Of a DNA stretch of 64,000 bases, positions 62,315 to 64,000 are shown one piece after another. The notes beneath the pieces are model-generated. The model was not told where the DNA came from. It saw nothing but the letters and a program-made list of their open reading frames with translations, and did no database searches. The DNA lies in contig CANQVJ010000005.1 in assembly GCA_947627295.1 (NCBI GenBank), positions 1 to 64,000 on the forward strand, written 5' to 3'. A program made the position numbers and the translations under genes. The stretch's first letter is position 1, and every line of letters starts with the position of its first letter. This stretch comes from an uncultured Clostridia bacterium (GTDB lineage: Bacteria; Bacillota; Clostridia; TANB77; CAG-508).

Positions 62315-62348
62315 GGTTTTTTTGAATTTTTCTGAGATTTTTTTGGTT

Positions 62349-63602
62349 TTAGCGTTCTACTACATCTGTTGCTTCAGAAACTTCTGCAATTTTTATATCT
62401 CTAACATGTTCAATTTTCTCCCATGTTGTTGTTCTTTTAAATAGAGATTTGAAGTTTATTATTAACCATGTTCCCATAAATGCTGGGTAGCATAGTAAAC
62501 CTTTTATCATAGGTTTTATTGGCCTTCTATCTAAAGCCATAACTATTAAAGCTGTTCCTATTGGTAGTAAAAATGTTGGACATAAATACATTGCTATATT
62601 GTAGATAAATTCTACATTTGTCATACCTTCTCCAGCATACATTAGGAAGTTTGCAAGTAGTATTAATAATGTTATTATAAACATTGGGATACTTCCTATT
62701 ATATAAAGTAGACCGTCAAAGTTCATCATTGTTTTATTTTCTTTAGCTGCTTTAGCTAATTTTTTTGTATATTCTCCAATACATTGTATATGGCCAACTG
62801 TCCACCTACTTCTTTGTGACCAAGATTGTTTGAAACCTGTTGGTTGTTCGTCATATACTATTGCATCTGTTGCCCAACCTAATCTTTTTCCTTTTATAAT
62901 TCTTTGTAGTGAAAATTCTATATCTTCTGTTAATGTTTTTGTTTGCCAACCTTCTGGTTTAACTACATCAAATCTAACCATGAAGCCTGTTCCATTTAGT
63001 AGTGGAGATAAACCTAGGTTATATCTTGCTAAGTGATAGAATCTGTGCATTGTCCAATAGAATATTGCATAACCAGCTGTTATCCAGTTATCTGTTGGAT
63101 TTTTAATATCTCTATAACCTTGAACTACATCTTCACCTTGGCAAAGTTTTTTGTTCATGTTTTTTATGAAGTTTTTATCTACGATGTTATCTGCATCAAA
63201 TACACAGAATGCATCATAATCAGCATTTTCTTCTATTTTTTGTTGTAAAAACCAATTTAATGCATAACCCTTTGTTTTTTTGCTTGGGTCAAACCTTTTA
63301 TATACTATTGCTCCTGCTTCTTTTGCTACTCTAGCAGTATCGTCTGTGCAGTTATCTGCAATAACATATATATCATATAGGTTTTTATCATAAGTTTGGT
63401 TTTTTAAACTTTCTATTAAATTTACAATAACTGTTTCTTCATTATGTGCTGGTATTATTGCCATGAATTTGTGATTTTTGTTTACTTTTAATGGTTTATC
63501 TTTAAGTTTTACAAGTGAGCATAAACTTATCATTATTTGATATAGCCAAAAAATGGTTACTACCCATACTAAAGCTTCTCTAATCACATATAAATATTCC
63601 AT
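62349..63602 (-). CDS. Membrane glycosyltransferase, family 2 (processive type)
   Basis: 417 residues. One N-terminal helix (about 5-30), a GT-A catalytic domain with IIPAHNEE, ADNCTDDT, CVFDADN (DxD equivalent), TEDIEFSLQRI (catalytic Asp region) and QRSRW, the Q-x2-RW motif of processive synthases such as BcsA and hyaluronan synthase, then three or more C-terminal helices. It probably makes or exports a surface polysaccharide; the sugar cannot be told. RBS GAGGAG. Single gene between two operons. Confidence 0.88.
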   Translation of the reverse strand: MEYLYVIREALVWVVTIFWLYQIMISLCSLVKLKDKPLKVNKNHKFMAIIPAHNEETVIVNLIESLKNQTYDKNLYDIYVIADNCTDDTARVAKEAGAIVYKRFDPSKKTKGYALNWFLQQKIEENADYDAFCVFDADNIVDKNFIKNMNKKLCQGEDVVQGYRDIKNPTDNWITAGYAIFYWTMHRFYHLARYNLGLSPLLNGTGFMVRFDVVKPEGWQTKTLTEDIEFSLQRIIKGKRLGWATDAIVYDEQPTGFKQSWSQRSRWTVGHIQCIGEYTKKLAKAAKENKTMMNFDGLLYIIGSIPMFIITLLILLANFLMYAGEGMTNVEFIYNIAMYLCPTFLLPIGTALIVMALDRRPIKPMIKGLLCYPAFMGTWLIINFKSLFKRTTTWEKIEHVRDIKIAEVSEATDVVER

Positions 63603-63691
63603 TGATTACTCCTCTTTTCTTTGGATTTTGCTCGTTCCGTAAGGCTCCTTCTTAATTATACTCTTTTTTTTGGAAAAATGCAACTTTTTTG

Positions 63692-64000
63692 TCAAATTTT
63701 TGCTTGAGTTTTTTCAATTTTTTTGTTTTTGTTAAATATTTTGCTTAAAATTGTACTTGTTTTGTTCTTTTCAGGCTTAGTATTATGCATGAATTCGTCG
63801 ATTCTTTGAGATTGTGATGATGCATTTGTAACTGTTGGTTTTTTTATTTTTAAACCTTTGTTGCTCATAGTATTATTTTTTGCAGATGCTATTGCGTTTA
63901 TACTTTGATTACTTGGTTTTCTATTTTTTATTTTTACTTTTATATCTCTTATTTGTTTTGTTGGATATATTGGTTCTTCAACCTCTGGTTTGCTAGCTTG
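63692..64000 (-). CDS. C-terminal part of an uncharacterised gene (cut by window edge)
   Basis: Open from the right edge to a TGA at 63694-63692, about 102 residues beginning QASKPEVEEPIYPTKQIRD. Lys/Asn/Ser-rich, low complexity, no motif I know (SKIFNKNKKIEKTQAKI at the end). Codon use matches the neighbours. It may be the disordered tail of a larger protein upstream of the glycosyltransferase gene. Confidence 0.55.
   Translation of the reverse strand, partial: QASKPEVEEPIYPTKQIRDIKVKIKNRKPSNQSINAIASAKNNTMSNKGLKIKKPTVTNASSQSQRIDEFMHNTKPEKNKTSTILSKIFNKNKKIEKTQAKI

Overview
The window is AT-rich, densely packed DNA from a low-GC Firmicute, most likely an anaerobic, spore-lineage gut Clostridia. 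The pointers are a class III (anaerobic) ribonucleotide reductase, FeoB, a dipicolinate synthase B subunit, a cohesin/dockerin protein, SipW-type signal peptidase, Firmicutes gene orders (era-yqzL-recO; rimP-nusA-ylxR-ylxQ-infB-rbfA-nrnA-truB) and pilin-like N-termini. Most genes are on the minus strand. I saw no tRNA, rRNA or CRISPR array.

The main observation is a recoding signal. Ten conserved genes (era, recO, recJ, tgt, queA, a PBP1A gene, feoB, a dpaB-like gene, uvrB, cysS) look broken, but every break is the same: an in-frame CGG codon where the normal protein resumes exactly one base later. Skipping the C turns CGG-N into GGN, and the restored residue is the expected conserved glycine (Era DTPG, UvrB P-loop, RecJ DYDVDG, Tgt DSGGF, CysRS HTGG). 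I place 18 sites in these genes, and others in less conserved genes. CGG out of frame is common and harmless. In the intact genes I checked by hand, including about 3,200 codons of the giant surface gene, I found no in-frame CGG read as a sense codon. Sequencing error does not know the reading frame, so I propose that CGG has no ordinary meaning here and drives +1 frameshifting (CGGN read as glycine). Genes below are annotated through these sites.

Layout, left to right. 1-11,650: edge of a YefM-type antitoxin gene, then a giant pilin-like, repeat-rich surface protein whose 3' end lies in a 1.5-kb segment bounded by an 18-bp inverted repeat; a silent alternative C-terminal cassette lies on the opposite strand, so inversion would swap the protein tip. 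11,650-17,900: small ribbon-helix-helix gene, ddl, recO, yqzL, era, nrdD, and a Crp/Fnr regulator with matching palindromes at its own and the nrdD promoter. 17,893-22,410: recJ, a Rel-family (p)ppGpp synthetase with a decayed hydrolase domain, and an MBL hydrolase. 22,460-32,800: PBP1A, rpsO, pnp, a membrane HExxH protein, queA, tgt and a WG-repeat protein as one long minus-strand run. 32,900-37,850: coiled-coil protein, tyrosine recombinase, feoB, dpaB-like gene.

37,990-45,560 is the accessory region: fic, uvrB and a Nudix gene lie between about 324-bp inverted repeats that carry a full Rpn-type nuclease gene on one side and a deleted copy on the other, with a candidate structured RNA and a complete IS256-family element with 8-bp target duplications. 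45,580-54,132 is an operon of a second PBP1A, cysS, MFS transporter, SipW-type peptidase and cohesin/dockerin protein. 54,203-62,290 is the rimP-nusA-infB translation operon with its promoter and leader hairpin, followed by a processive glycosyltransferase and a partial gene at the right edge.
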